Shown: positions 7,929-17,469, counted from the first letter of the stretch. The stretch is DNA of 46,446 bases from Gemmobacter megaterium (GCF_900156815.1 NZ_FTOT01000014.1:1-46446), one strand, 5' to 3'. The notes: generated from the letters alone by a model not told the origin. Program-made: numbers and translations.

Positions 7929-8487
7929 TGCGGCGCGCGCCGACACGGGCCAACCCGTCATCGACCAGCGCGGTTTCTGCGGCATCCAGGCGCTGCGCAC
8001 GGGGGTAGCGGGGCGCCGCACGATCATCCAGAAAGGGCGCGTCCCAACCGGCAGTGGTGGCAAAGAACCGCTGCACCCCCTCTGGCCCCCATTCGCGCAG
8101 GAACCCCTGCACCACGGCATCCAGATAGCTCAGCAGCACCGGGTGCCGGGTCCGGGGCGGAACCGCGCCGTCGGGCGGCACGGCATAGACCTGGGCAGAC
8201 CGGCCCTGGCCTGCGCATTCCACGTCAACGGGGTGGCGCAGATAGGCCGCCTCGCGCAGATCAAGGGCGGACCAGTCGCCTCCCGGCACCTCGGCCAGCA
8301 GGCCATCAATGACCACACCGGGCGCGGGTTCGGCGGACAGATAGGCCACGGGCCGCGCCGCCGTATGCACCCAGACGCGCCGCCAGCCCGGCAACCGGGC
8401 CGGAATGGCACCGGGATAGCTGTGCGTGGCGCGGTTCACCAGCGAGCCATAGCCGAAGAAGCAGGCAAGGTGCAGGTCGGTTGGCAT
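7918..8487 (-). CDS. gamma-glutamylcyclotransferase-like protein
   Basis: This 189-residue protein opens with FFGYGSLVN at about 9-17, the substrate-loop signature of the GGCT-like fold (YGSL/YGSN), followed by a long beta-rich domain. Members cleave gamma-glutamyl amines or peptides, for example in glutathione turnover by ChaC. The catalytic Glu cannot be placed with certainty by eye, although GLLAEVPGGDW resembles the usual region. It converges on the MATE gene and diverges from the gcv operon. The 318-base spacer upstream holds the glycine riboswitch on the other strand. Function within the family is uncertain. Confidence 0.75.
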   Translation of the reverse strand: MPTDLHLACFFGYGSLVNRATHSYPGAIPARLPGWRRVWVHTAARPVAYLSAEPAPGVVIDGLLAEVPGGDWSALDLREAAYLRHPVDVECAGQGRSAQVYAVPPDGAVPPRTRHPVLLSYLDAVVQGFLREWGPEGVQRFFATTAGWDAPFLDDRAAPRYPRAQRLDAAETALVDDGLARVGARRITA

Positions 8488-8520
8488 GGTGCGGGATCCC
8501 CCTTGATGTTTGCTCTTGCC

Positions 8521-8540
8521 AGCCCGGCGGGGGCCGGGCT
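8521..8540. repeat. perfect 8-bp hairpin upstream of the glycine riboswitch
   Basis: AGCCCGGC-GGGG-GCCGGGCT is a perfect stem with a four-base loop, lying between the divergent GGCT-like start and the riboswitch. It has no T-tract. It may be in the 5' end of the gcv leader or in its promoter region; I see no way to decide. Confidence 0.6.
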
Positions 8541-8545
8541 AGGAG

Positions 8546-8735
8546 ATGGTCCACAGGATCGGGAGAATCCGGCGCGGGGGCAACCCCTTGCCGGTGCCGA
8601 AGGAGCAACCGCCCCGGTAAACTCTCAGGCGCAAGGGACCATCCTGTACGAAACTCTGGAGAGTGGCCCGCAACGGCCCGCCGAAGGGATAACGATCTCA
8701 GGCGCCCTGTGATGGGTAGGGACAGAGGGGGCATC
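8546..8735 (+). ncRNA. tandem glycine riboswitch
   Basis: Two glycine aptamers lie in series upstream of gcvT. Aptamer 1 shows GGGAGAA, GGTGCCGAAGGAGCAA and AAACTCTCAGGCGCAAGGGA, closed by P1 ACAGGAT (8553-8559) with ATCCTGT (8641-8647). Aptamer 2 shows CTCTGGAGAGTG, GCCGAAGGGATAACGATCTC, AGGCG and AGGGACAGAGGGGGC. These are the conserved core blocks of the family. The riboswitch senses free glycine and in known cases turns on the glycine cleavage genes, which here follow directly. No classical terminator is visible between 8735 and the gcvT start, so control at translation initiation seems more likely. Confidence 0.95.
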
Positions 8736-8805
8736 GAAGGGTGGGGATCGGCCTGCCCGTGCGGTGCCGTGTCCATTTTCGACCGGCCAATCTGGGGGGA
8801 CCGCC

Positions 8806-9924
8806 ATGGGCGACCTGAAACGGCTGGGTCTGCACGACCTTCATGTGGAACTGGGCGGGCGGATGGTGCCCTTTGCCGGCTATGAGATGCCGGTGCAGTA
8901 CCCGATGGGCGTGATGAAAGAGCATCTGCACACCCGTGCCGCCGCCGGGCTGTTCGACGTATCGCATATGGGCCAGGTGATCCTGACACCCAAGACCGAC
9001 ATGGCGGCGCTGGTCGCCGGGTTCGAGGCGCTGATGCCGGTGGATGTGGCAGGCGTCGCCGAAGGGCGGCAACGCTATGGCCTTTTCACCAATGAGGACG
9101 GCGGCATTCTGGATGACCTGATGTTCGCCAACCGGGGCGATCATCTGTTTGTGGTGGTGAACGCCGCCTGCAAGGAGGCCGATATTGCCCATATGCAGGC
9201 CCGTTTGTCACAGGTGGCCACAGTCACGCCTGTGACCGACCGCGCGCTGCTGGCCTTGCAGGGGCCGCAGGCGGAAACCGCGCTGGCCCGGATGGTTCCT
9301 GGCGTGGCCATGATGAAATTCATGGATGTCGGTATTCTGGACAGCGACTTTGGCGCGCTGTGGATTTCCCGGTCCGGCTATACCGGCGAAGACGGGTTCG
9401 AGATTTCCGTGCCCGACGCGACGGCCGGCAACCTTGCCCGTGCCCTGCTGGACATGGCCGAGGTCGCACCGATCGGGCTGGGCGCACGCGACAGCCTGCG
9501 GCTGGAGGCCGGGCTGTGCCTCTATGGCCATGACATCGACACGATGACAACGCCCGTCGAGGCGGGGTTGACCTGGGCAATTCAGAAGGCCCGCAAGCCG
9601 GGCGGGGCCCGCGAAGGCGGCTTTCCCGGCGCCGGGCGCATCCTGGCCGAACTGGCCGGCGGGGCCACGCGGCAACGCCTTGGCCTGCGGCCCGAAGGCC
9701 GCGCCCCGATGCGCGAGGGCACCGTCATCTTTGACGCCCCCGACGGCGGCAACCGGATCGGCGTTGTCACATCGGGCGGCTTTGGTCCCAGCGCCGAGGC
9801 GCCCGTGGCCATGGCCTATCTGCCTGCCGGAACATCCGGCACCGTATGGGGCGAGGTGCGCGGCAAGCGTCACGCCGCGACCATCGCCCCCATGCCTTTT
9901 CACCCCACCTCCTACAAGCGCTGA
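8806..9924 (+). CDS. gcvT: glycine cleavage system T protein (aminomethyltransferase)
   Basis: The 372-residue product transfers the methylene group from the aminomethyl-lipoyl arm of GcvH to tetrahydrofolate, releasing ammonia. Family features include [13 protein letters not shown] near residue 24, [10 protein letters not shown] (about 47-56), the Asp-containing [10 protein letters not shown] segment and the [15 protein letters not shown] stretch. The ATG at 8806 follows GGGGGGA at the end of the riboswitch leader; an in-frame start 14 codons earlier lies inside the leader. It heads the gcvTHP operon, and gcvH begins 11 bases after it. Confidence 0.97.
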   Translation: MGDLKRLGLHDLHVELGGRMVPFAGYEMPVQYPMGVMKEHLHTRAAAGLFDVSHMGQVILTPKTDMAALVAGFEALMPVDVAGVAEGRQRYGLFTNEDGGILDDLMFANRGDHLFVVVNAACKEADIAHMQARLSQVATVTPVTDRALLALQGPQAETALARMVPGVAMMKFMDVGILDSDFGALWISRSGYTGEDGFEISVPDATAGNLARALLDMAEVAPIGLGARDSLRLEAGLCLYGHDIDTMTTPVEAGLTWAIQKARKPGGAREGGFPGAGRILAELAGGATRQRLGLRPEGRAPMREGTVIFDAPDGGNRIGVVTSGGFGPSAEAPVAMAYLPAGTSGTVWGEVRGKRHAATIAPMPFHPTSYKR

Positions 9925-9935
9925 GGAGCCTTCCC

Positions 9936-10292
9936 ATGAAATACACCGAAGAACACGAGTGGCTGCGCGTTGACGGCGATCTTGTCGTAGTGGGCATCAC
10001 CGCCCATGCCGCCGAGCAGCTGGGCGACGTGGTGTTCGTGGAACTGCCCGAGCCGGAAACCCAGGCCGCGCAAGGCGACGAAGTCTGTGTGATCGAAAGC
10101 GTCAAGGCCGCGTCGGACATTCTGGCCCCGCTGGATGGCGAGATCGTCGAAGTGAACGAGAAGCTGCTGAAATCTCCGGGTCTGGTGAATGAAGACCCGT
10201 TGGGCACCTGGTTCTTCAAGATGAAGATCGACGACATGTCGGTGCTGGACGACTTCATGGACGAAGACGCCTATAACGAGATGATCGGCTGA
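9936..10292 (+). CDS. gcvH: glycine cleavage system H protein
   Basis: This 118-residue lipoyl carrier shuttles the aminomethyl intermediate between GcvP, GcvT and the L protein. The lipoylated lysine is Lys57 in IESVKAASD, and the N-terminus KYTEEHEWLR is diagnostic. Length is normal for the family. The start at 9936 has GAGGAG upstream. It lies 11 bases after gcvT and 125 bases before gcvP, where a hairpin repeat is inserted. Confidence 0.98.
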   Translation: MKYTEEHEWLRVDGDLVVVGITAHAAEQLGDVVFVELPEPETQAAQGDEVCVIESVKAASDILAPLDGEIVEVNEKLLKSPGLVNEDPLGTWFFKMKIDDMSVLDDFMDEDAYNEMIG

Positions 10293-10317
10293 TCCAGCCG
10301 GTAGATTGACGGCACCC

Positions 10318-10365
10318 GCCGGGGGCGCTGCCCCCGGACCCCCGGGGTATTTTCGGCAAGATGAA
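10318..10365 (+). repeat. dispersed GC-hairpin element, copy inside the gcv operon
   Basis: This 48-base element contains CCGGGGGC-GCT-GCCCCCGG, a perfect 8-bp stem, followed by ACCCCCGGGGTATTTT and GGCAAGATGAA. It differs from the copy at 41289-41336 at only three positions. It lies between gcvH and gcvP, so the hairpin would be in the polycistronic mRNA, where it could slow decay or reduce readthrough. Its purine tail provides a spurious ATG upstream of the true gcvP start. Confidence 0.85.
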
Positions 10366-10417
10366 CGGGGAGCGGGTGGTTTGGGGGCAGCGGCCCCGGA
10401 ATGATCCAGAGGATATC

Positions 10418-13258
10418 ATGGCCTTCACGCCCACCACCTATGACCCGTATGATTTCGCCAACCGCCGCCATATCGGTCCTTCGCCCAGCGAAATGGAGGA
10501 CATGTTGCAGGCGGTCGGTGTGACCAGCCTGGCCGCGCTGATCGAGGAAACGATCCCCGCGTCGATCCGGCAGGAAAAACCGCTGAGCTGGGAGCCGCTG
10601 GCCGAGCATGAGTTGCTGGACCGGATGCGTGCCGTGGCCGCCAAGAACAAGGTGATGACCAGCCTGATCGGCCAAGGGTATTACGGCACCGTGACCCCGC
10701 CCGCGATCCAGCGCAATATTCTGGAGAACCCGGCCTGGTATACCGCCTATACCCCCTATCAGCCTGAAATCGCGCAAGGTCGGCTGGAAGCGTTGCTGAA
10801 CTATCAGACCATGGTCTGCGACCTGACCGGGCTGGATGTGGCGAACGCCAGCCTGCTGGACGAGGCGACGGCCGCAGCGGAGGCCATGGTCATGGCGCAG
10901 CGGCTGGCGAAATCCAGGGCGGGCGCGTTCTTTGTGGATGAGAACTGCCATCCCCAGACCATCGCCGTGATCCGCACCCGTGCGCTGCCGCTGGGGATCG
11001 AGGTGATCGTCGCGGCGCCCGAGGCGCTGGAGCCAGGCGCCGTCTTCGGCGCGATCTTCCAGTATCCGGGCACGCATGGCCATGTGCGCGACTTTACCGA
11101 TGCCATCGCTGCGTTGCACGCCGCCAAGGCGGTGGCGATTGTGGCGACCGATCTGCTGGCACTGTGTGTGCTGAAGGAGCCGGGCGCGATGGGCGCCGAT
11201 ATTGCCGTGGGCAGCGCCCAGCGCTTTGGCGTGCCGATGGGCTATGGTGGCCCACATGCCGCATTCATGGCCTGCAAGGACGACATGAAGCGCCAGATGC
11301 CCGGCCGTATCGTCGGGGTATCGATCGACGCGCGTGGCAACAAGGCCTATCGCCTGTCGTTGCAAACCCGCGAGCAGCATATCCGCCGCGAGAAAGCGAC
11401 GTCGAACGTCTGCACCGCCCAGGCGTTGTTGGCGGTGATGGCCAGCTTTTACGCCGTGTTCCACGGGCCGAAGGGCCTGCGGGCGATTGCGGAGCGGGTG
11501 CATCTCAACACCACCCGCGTGGCCGAGGCGTTGAAGGCCGCCGGGGCGAAGGTTGCGCCCGATGCGTTCTTTGACACGATCACGGTCGAGGTTGGTGTGG
11601 GTCAGGCGGGCATCATGGCCGCTGCGCGTCACCGCGGGATCAACCTGCGCAAGGTGGGGCGTGACCGCGTGGGCATCAGCCTGGACGAAACCACGAGCGA
11701 AGATGTGATCCGCCGCCTGCTGGATGCCTTTGGCATCACCGATGCGGCCCCTGCCCCGCATGGGCCCGGCGTGCCGGATGCGTTGTTGCGCATGTCCGAG
11801 TATCTGACCCATCCGGTGTTCCAGATGAACCGCGCGGAATCCGAGATGATGCGCTACATGCGCCGCCTGTCGGACCGCGATCTGGCGCTGGATCGTGCGA
11901 TGATCCCGCTGGGCAGCTGCACCATGAAGCTGAACGCGGCCGCCGAGATGATGCCGATCACCTGGCCCGAATTCGGCGCGCTGCATCCGTTCTGCCCGCC
12001 CGATCAGGCCGCCGGCTACCGCGAGGCGATTGCCGACCTGGCGGCCAAGCTGTGCGAGATCACCGGCTATGATGCGTTCTCCATGCAGCCGAACTCGGGC
12101 GCGCAAGGCGAATATGCCGGGCTGTTGACCATCCAGGCCTATCATCGGGCGCGCGGCGAGGCGCACCGCGACATCTGTCTGATCCCGGTGTCGGCCCATG
12201 GCACCAACCCGGCCAGTGCGCAGATGTGCGGCATGAAGGTTGTCGTGGTGAAATCCAGCCCCAACGGCGATGTGGATGTCGAGGATTTCCGCGCCAAGGC
12301 CGAAGCCGCCGGCGACCGGCTGGCCGCCTGCATGATCACCTACCCATCGACCCACGGGGTGTTCGAGGAAACGGTGCGCGAGATCTGCGACATCACGCAT
12401 CAATTCGGCGGTCAGGTCTATATCGACGGGGCGAACATGAACGCCATGGTCGGCCTGGTGAAACCGGGCGAGATTGGCGGCGATGTCAGCCACCTGAACC
12501 TGCACAAGACCTTTGCCATCCCGCATGGCGGCGGCGGTCCGGGCATGGGCCCGATCGGCGTGCGCGCGCATCTGGCGCCCTATCTGCCCGGCCACCCGGA
12601 AACGGGTGGGGAGGAGGGGCCGGTCTCTGCCGCGCCTTATGGCAGCGCCAGCATTCTGCTGATCAGCTGGGCCTATTGCCTGATGATGGGCGGTGCGGGC
12701 CTGACCCAGGCGACGCGGGTGGCGATCCTGAACGCCAACTATATCGCGGCGCGGCTGCGCGGGGCCTATCAAGTGCTGTTCATGGGCAACCGGGGCCGGG
12801 TCGCGCATGAATGCATCCTGGACACGCGACCCTTTGCCGAGGCGGGCGTGACCGTGGACGACATTGCCAAGCGGCTGATCGACAACGGGTTTCATGCCCC
12901 GACGATGAGTTGGCCGGTAGCCGGAACGCTGATGGTGGAACCGACAGAGAGCGAGACCAAGGCCGAGATCGACCGCTTCATCACCGCGCTTCTGGCGATC
13001 CGGGCAGAGATTGCGGCTGTGGAGGCGGGCGAAATCTCGGCCGAGGACAGCCCGCTGCGCCATGCGCCCCATACGGTCGAGGATCTGGTGGCCGACTGGA
13101 CGCGGACCTACAGCCGTGAACAGGGCTGCTTCCCCGCCGGGGCGTTCCGGGTGGACAAGTACTGGCCGCCAGTGGGCCGGATCGACAACGTCTATGGCGA
13201 CCGCAACCTGATCTGCACCTGTCCGCCGCTGGAAGATTACGCCCAGGCCGCAGAGTGA
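10418..13258 (+). CDS. gcvP: glycine dehydrogenase (decarboxylating), P protein
   Basis: The 946-residue single-chain P protein decarboxylates glycine and loads the aminomethyl group on lipoyl-GcvH. It begins with [18 protein letters not shown], typical of GcvP. The PLP lysine is Lys697 in [12 protein letters not shown], followed by the Gly-rich [11 protein letters not shown] loop. HEC-type conserved blocks such as [13 protein letters not shown] and [11 protein letters not shown] are present. I place the start at 10418 ([13 protein letters not shown]); an in-frame ATG at 10361 lies in the repeat element. It ends the operon at a strong terminator. No lpd gene is in this window. Confidence 0.97.
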   Translation: MAFTPTTYDPYDFANRRHIGPSPSEMEDMLQAVGVTSLAALIEETIPASIRQEKPLSWEPLAEHELLDRMRAVAAKNKVMTSLIGQGYYGTVTPPAIQRNILENPAWYTAYTPYQPEIAQGRLEALLNYQTMVCDLTGLDVANASLLDEATAAAEAMVMAQRLAKSRAGAFFVDENCHPQTIAVIRTRALPLGIEVIVAAPEALEPGAVFGAIFQYPGTHGHVRDFTDAIAALHAAKAVAIVATDLLALCVLKEPGAMGADIAVGSAQRFGVPMGYGGPHAAFMACKDDMKRQMPGRIVGVSIDARGNKAYRLSLQTREQHIRREKATSNVCTAQALLAVMASFYAVFHGPKGLRAIAERVHLNTTRVAEALKAAGAKVAPDAFFDTITVEVGVGQAGIMAAARHRGINLRKVGRDRVGISLDETTSEDVIRRLLDAFGITDAAPAPHGPGVPDALLRMSEYLTHPVFQMNRAESEMMRYMRRLSDRDLALDRAMIPLGSCTMKLNAAAEMMPITWPEFGALHPFCPPDQAAGYREAIADLAAKLCEITGYDAFSMQPNSGAQGEYAGLLTIQAYHRARGEAHRDICLIPVSAHGTNPASAQMCGMKVVVVKSSPNGDVDVEDFRAKAEAAGDRLAACMITYPSTHGVFEETVREICDITHQFGGQVYIDGANMNAMVGLVKPGEIGGDVSHLNLHKTFAIPHGGGGPGMGPIGVRAHLAPYLPGHPETGGEEGPVSAAPYGSASILLISWAYCLMMGGAGLTQATRVAILNANYIAARLRGAYQVLFMGNRGRVAHECILDTRPFAEAGVTVDDIAKRLIDNGFHAPTMSWPVAGTLMVEPTESETKAEIDRFITALLAIRAEIAAVEAGEISAEDSPLRHAPHTVEDLVADWTRTYSREQGCFPAGAFRVDKYWPPVGRIDNVYGDRNLICTCPPLEDYAQAAE

Positions 13259-13259
13259 C

Positions 13260-13292
13260 AAAAAGCCCCCCGGCCATCGCCGGGGGGCTTTT
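13260..13292 (+). terminator. rho-independent terminator after gcvP (bidirectional)
   Basis: AGCCCCCCGGC and GCCGGGGGGCT form a perfect 11-bp stem with a four-base loop, flanked by A-runs on the left and T-runs on the right. It can therefore also act for the convergent TRAP permease gene, which ends at 13336. Confidence 0.93.
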
Positions 13293-13335
13293 CAGTTGAA
13301 TTGGGTCATCCTCGCACAGGGGCCGCCCCCGGCCC

Positions 13336-15417
13336 TCAGCCTGTCGCAGCGCGGCGCTGAACCACCAGTTGCAGCACCACGATGGGCAACAGCAGGGCAA
13401 GGCCGATGCCGGTCGCCACCGGATGAGGCGCCACCAGCAGCAAGGCGGCGATGACCAGAACAACCCGTTCGAACCAGCGCAGAGGTGCGAACAGCCAGTT
13501 CGACACAGCAGCCGCAAGCGCCCAGATGCCCAGCACCGCACCCCCAAAGGCCATCGCAAAGGCGCCCCAGGTGAAATCCTGCGTCACCAGCAACAAGGCA
13601 GGCTGGAACACAAAGATGAAGGGCACCAAGACCTTGCCCATCGACAGCCGGAATGCGGTGTTCCCGGCCTTGAAGGCATTGGCGCCTGCGATCCCCGCCC
13701 CGGCATAGGCCGCCATGGCGACGGGTGGCGTCACATCGGCAAGCACGCCGTAGTAGAACACAAAGAAATGCGCCACCAGCGGCTCGACCCCGAGCAGGCC
13801 CAGAATGGGCGCTGCCACGGCCACCATGATGATATAGTTCGCCGTGGTCGGGATACCGCAGCCCATCAGGATGCAGACGATGCCGGTCAGGATCAACGTG
13901 AACAGCAGGGTCCAGGTCGGCACGCCCATCAGTTCGAACGGCAGGAACGCCAGCGCGCCGTGAACCGCGGCCGCCCAATCCTGTGCAACGCCTGTCACCA
14001 TGTAGGCGATCTTGAACCCCACGCCGGTCAGCGTGACCACCCCGATCACCACGCCCACCAGCGCGGCTGCCGCAGTGACCGACAGCGATTGCTTGGCGCC
14101 CAGGATGAACCCCTCCCACAGCCCCTGGGCCGTGCCCAGCAGACCCTGCATCAGGCCGCCCTTCGACATTTCCTGGAGGATCATCACGACGATACACGCC
14201 GAAATCGACCAGTACGCTGCCGCAAAGGGGGTGCGCCCCGACAGCAGGACGCCCACCAGAATGATCAGCGGTGCGACCGACAGCCAGCCCTCGCGCAAGA
14301 CCTTCCAGGCATTTGGCAATTCCTCGACCGACAGGCCACGAAGGCCCAGGCGCCGGGCCTCCAGATGCACCTGCACCAGAACACCGAAGAAATGCATGAA
14401 CGCAGGCACCAGCGCCGCCACAAGGATCGTGGTCAGCGGCACGCCAAGATATTCGATCATCAGGAACGCCACAGCCCCCATGACCGGCGGCGTGATCTGG
14501 CCGCCTGTCGAGGCCGCAGCCTCGACCGCCGCCGCAAAGTGGCGCGGATAGCCGATGCGGATCATGGCCGGAATGGTCAGGGCGCCCGTCGTCACCGTAT
14601 TGGCGATGGACGATCCCGAAATCGACCCGAGCATGGCCGACGACAGCACCGACACCTTGGCCGGACCACCCGAATAGCGGCCAGCCAGCGCCGAGGCGAC
14701 ATCAATGAACAACTGCCCCAGGCCGATCCGCTGTGCCATCACACCGAACAGCACAAAGTGAAAGACATAGGTCGCAATCACCCCAAGCGCGGTTCCATAG
14801 ATACCCTGCGACGTCAGATAGAGGTGGTTGACGATATTGGACCAGCTTGCCCCCGGATGGACCAGAATACCCGGCATGGACTTGCCATAATAGGCATAGG
14901 CCATGAACAGGATGGCGATCACCGGCAGGGGCCAGCCCATCGACCTGCGGACCGCCTCCAGCAGCACGACGATCAGGATGGTGCCCATCAGAACGTCGAT
15001 CGGCAGCGGATTGCCGACGCGGAACGCCAGGTCGCTGTAAATCCACGGCACATACAGCGCCGCAACCAGCCCGGCGATGGCAAGCACCCAATCCCACACC
15101 GGCAGACCAAGCGGCGCAATGATGCCTGGCGACATCTCGCGCTTGTTGAAGGCGGCGAAGGACAGGAACACCAGCATCAGCGTGACACCAAGGTGAAAGC
15201 CGCGATGCACCGTTGCCTGCGGAATGCCGAACCCGGCCGTATAGTAGTGATAGCACGACAGCAGGAACAGAATCCCACCCATCACCAGCGTCAAGGGCCA
15301 GGCCAGCACGCGGAAACGCAGTTCGGGATCGAATTTTTCTTCAAGGGCCTGAAGCTCGGCGGCGCTCAACTGCCGGACATCCTCGCCCGTGCCGGGCGTA
15401 CTGCGGTGATCACTCAT
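13336..15417 (-). CDS. TRAP transporter fused permease (4TM/12TM, TAXI type)
   Basis: This 693-residue protein joins the small DctQ-like and large DctM-like permease parts in one chain, the form used with TAXI binding proteins. It has a cytoplasmic N-terminal tail to about residue 38 and then some 16-18 hydrophobic segments. The large-subunit core shows SSAMLGSISGSSIANTVTTG and ASTGGQITPPVMGAVAF, the conserved loops of TRAP fused permeases. Such systems import organic acids or similar solutes using a Na+ gradient. It is downstream of the binding-protein gene on the same strand, 95 bases away, with a hairpin in the gap. The substrate is unknown. Confidence 0.93.
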   Translation of the reverse strand: MSDHRSTPGTGEDVRQLSAAELQALEEKFDPELRFRVLAWPLTLVMGGILFLLSCYHYYTAGFGIPQATVHRGFHLGVTLMLVFLSFAAFNKREMSPGIIAPLGLPVWDWVLAIAGLVAALYVPWIYSDLAFRVGNPLPIDVLMGTILIVVLLEAVRRSMGWPLPVIAILFMAYAYYGKSMPGILVHPGASWSNIVNHLYLTSQGIYGTALGVIATYVFHFVLFGVMAQRIGLGQLFIDVASALAGRYSGGPAKVSVLSSAMLGSISGSSIANTVTTGALTIPAMIRIGYPRHFAAAVEAAASTGGQITPPVMGAVAFLMIEYLGVPLTTILVAALVPAFMHFFGVLVQVHLEARRLGLRGLSVEELPNAWKVLREGWLSVAPLIILVGVLLSGRTPFAAAYWSISACIVVMILQEMSKGGLMQGLLGTAQGLWEGFILGAKQSLSVTAAAALVGVVIGVVTLTGVGFKIAYMVTGVAQDWAAAVHGALAFLPFELMGVPTWTLLFTLILTGIVCILMGCGIPTTANYIIMVAVAAPILGLLGVEPLVAHFFVFYYGVLADVTPPVAMAAYAGAGIAGANAFKAGNTAFRLSMGKVLVPFIFVFQPALLLVTQDFTWGAFAMAFGGAVLGIWALAAAVSNWLFAPLRWFERVVLVIAALLLVAPHPVATGIGLALLLPIVVLQLVVQRRAATG

Positions 15418-15448
15418 CTACGCTGGTCCTGAAATGGGGTGCGAGAAA

Positions 15449-15475
15449 GGGGGCCGCGATACACTCGCGGCCCCC
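15449..15475 (-). promoter_or_regulatory. intercistronic hairpin between TAXI binding protein and TRAP permease
   Basis: GGGGGCCGCGA and TCGCGGCCCCC form a perfect 11-bp stem with a five-base loop in the 95-base gap. On the minus strand the downstream bases are TTTCTCGC, a poor T-tract. It more likely stabilises the upstream mRNA end or partly terminates, giving more binding protein than permease. Confidence 0.8.
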
Positions 15476-15512
15476 GGAATTTCCTTTCATCTGGGGCATG
15501 GCCCCGAAAGGC

Positions 15513-16517
15513 TCATTTCAGCAGGCCGGCTTCCTTGTAGAACTTCTCGGCGCCCGGATGCAGCGGAATGCCCACACCGTTGAGGGCCGTATCTGCCGTG
15601 ATCATCTTGCCCTTGGCATGGCCCGCATCCAGTTGCTTGCGGGTGCTGTCATTCCACAGCGCCTTGGTGATGCCATAGATCAGGTCTTCGGGCTGATCGG
15701 CGCTGGTGATCCACTGGGCCCCCACCGACAGGGTGGTCACGTCATCGGCGTTGCCTTCATAGGTGCCGCCCGGCACCGTGTCGGGCGCAAAGAAGGTATA
15801 GGTCTCGCAGATCTTCGGCGCTTCCTCGCAGGAAATCGGCACCAGTTTCACGTCGTGCTGGCTGGCCAGTTCTGCGATGGCGCCCGCAGGGAACCCGCCG
15901 ACGAAAAAGAACGCATCCATCGCGCCATCGCGCATACGGTCCGCGGCCTGGTCGGGCTTGAGGAATTCCGCCTGAATGTCGCTTTCACTCAGGCCATAGC
16001 CTTCGAGGATGATCCGTGCATCGACCAGCGTGCCCGAACCGGGCTCGTCCAGCGAAACCTTCTTGCCCTTCAGATCCGCAACGCTGTTGATGCCTGACTT
16101 GGCGCTTGTCACCAGATGGATGCTCTCGGGGTACAGGTTGGCAATGGCGCGCAGGCTTTCGACGGCGGGTTTGCCTTCCCAGATGCCGGTCCCGCTATGG
16201 GCCCAGGTGGCCACGTCGGATTGCGCAAAGCCGGATTCCAGCGAACCGCCCGCAATCGCGTTGATATTGGCGACAGACCCGTTCGACGACAGCGCCGAAG
16301 CGATCAGCCCCGGCACGCCGCACGAGCCGCCCGACTCGCACGGACGCGACCCCGGCGGGTTCGAGATGGCATTCGCCAGCAGGCCGCCGATCGGGTAGTA
16401 GGTGCCGGCGGTGCCGCCAGTGCCGATACGGAAAAAGGCCATTTCCTGCGCAGTTGCAGCGCCTGCGGCAAGGCTCAGGGCCACGGCGGCGCCTGCAAGG
16501 ATACGATTGTGTTTCAT
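15513..16517 (-). CDS. TAXI family TRAP transporter solute-binding protein
   Basis: The 334-residue periplasmic protein has a signal peptide (about 1-23, ending GAATA) and the TAXI-family opening FFRIGTGGTAGTYYPIGGLLA, which is diagnostic for TRAP-associated extracytoplasmic receptors. Further family blocks are GKKVSLDEPGSGT and MDAFFFVGGFP. It captures the solute for the fused permease encoded downstream. Cys residues at the CESGGSC and SCEEAPKIC segments could form disulfides in the periplasm. The gene diverges from the enoyl-CoA hydratase gene, with 153 bases between starts. Known TAXI ligands include glutamate and similar acids, but the ligand here is not identifiable. Confidence 0.93.
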   Translation of the reverse strand: MKHNRILAGAAVALSLAAGAATAQEMAFFRIGTGGTAGTYYPIGGLLANAISNPPGSRPCESGGSCGVPGLIASALSSNGSVANINAIAGGSLESGFAQSDVATWAHSGTGIWEGKPAVESLRAIANLYPESIHLVTSAKSGINSVADLKGKKVSLDEPGSGTLVDARIILEGYGLSESDIQAEFLKPDQAADRMRDGAMDAFFFVGGFPAGAIAELASQHDVKLVPISCEEAPKICETYTFFAPDTVPGGTYEGNADDVTTLSVGAQWITSADQPEDLIYGITKALWNDSTRKQLDAGHAKGKMITADTALNGVGIPLHPGAEKFYKEAGLLK

Positions 16518-16670
16518 GGGTCTCCCTCTCCGGTGATGTATGTGTCCGGTAATCTTTTGCCTAAAGGTTAGACACGGATCGGCGGGGGGTTCAAGCCGCG
16601 TTCCGGACGTGTCAGCTTGTACAGGGCCGAAGATACCGGCAAATCGCCCCGGCCTCAGGAGGAAACCACC

Positions 16671-17444
16671 ATGCCCGCACCGGCCCCTGTTCTTGTCACC
16701 CGCTCCGCCAGCGGGATCACCCGCCTGACCCTGAACGACCCCGACCGCCGCAATGCCCTGTCATTCGAACTGCGCAAGGCCTTGCTCGCGGCTCTGCGGG
16801 CCGAGGCCGAGGCCACCGATACCCGCGTGCTGGTCCTGACAGGCGCCGGTCCCGGATTCTGTGCCGGCGGTGACATTTCGGCGATGGGGCAGGATCCGGC
16901 GCGCTCGGTCGAGCGGCTGGCGATTCTGCATGACCTCACCCGCCTGATGGCGCGCTTTCCCAAACCCGTGGTGGCGGCGGTCAACGGGTCTGCCTTTGGC
17001 GCGGGCATGTCGCTTGCCCTGCTGGCCGAACATGTCATCGCCGCGCCGGGTGCCAGGTTCGGGGCCTCGTTCGGCCGTATGGGACTGGTGCCCGATACCG
17101 GCTTTCTGTGGTCGATCCAGCGCCGCACCACCCCTGCCCGCGCCTTGCGCATGGCCATGACAGCCGAAACGCTGACGGCCCCCGCAGCTTTGGCCGAACA
17201 TCTGATCGACGAGATCGCCGACGACGTTCTGGCCGCCGCCGAAGCGCGGGCCACGGCATTGCTGACCATCGCGCCACTTGCCTTTGCCGCGACCAAGACC
17301 GCGCTCGCCGAAGTCGATGGGCTGCTCGAAGCCTATCTGGCGCGCGAACTTCAGGATCAGGGCCGCATGTTCCGCACCCCCGACCACCTCGAAGCCGTCG
17401 CCGCCTTTCGCGAAAAGCGCGACCCGGTCTTTGGCCGCGCATGA
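16671..17444 (+). CDS. enoyl-CoA hydratase/isomerase family protein
   Basis: This 257-residue crotonase-fold enzyme has the oxyanion-hole segments GPGFCAGGDIS (about 60-70) and VNGSAFGAGMSLALL (104-118). At the position where hydratases carry a catalytic Glu, the sequence reads FGRMGLVPDTGFLW; the acidic residue here is Asp142, a pattern closer to isomerases of the PaaG type than to classical hydratases. It probably acts on an acyl-CoA double bond in fatty acid or aromatic acid breakdown. The start at 16671 follows AGGAGG. It converges with the Lrp pair with no visible terminator. Confidence 0.85.
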   Translation: MPAPAPVLVTRSASGITRLTLNDPDRRNALSFELRKALLAALRAEAEATDTRVLVLTGAGPGFCAGGDISAMGQDPARSVERLAILHDLTRLMARFPKPVVAAVNGSAFGAGMSLALLAEHVIAAPGARFGASFGRMGLVPDTGFLWSIQRRTTPARALRMAMTAETLTAPAALAEHLIDEIADDVLAAAEARATALLTIAPLAFAATKTALAEVDGLLEAYLARELQDQGRMFRTPDHLEAVAAFREKRDPVFGRA

Positions 17445-17469
17445 CACCGGCAACCAGAGGAAAACGGCC

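Noticed and set aside
10361-10417. Upstream start for gcvP at the ATG at 10361
   Set aside because: That ATG belongs to the dispersed repeat element, and the added residues are not like any GcvP N-terminus.
10271-13261. Very long open frame antisense to gcvP (nearly 1000 codons)
   Set aside because: It is an artefact of high GC at third codon positions; the product is rich in Arg, His, Gly and Gln with no domain, and gcvP is unmistakable on the other strand.
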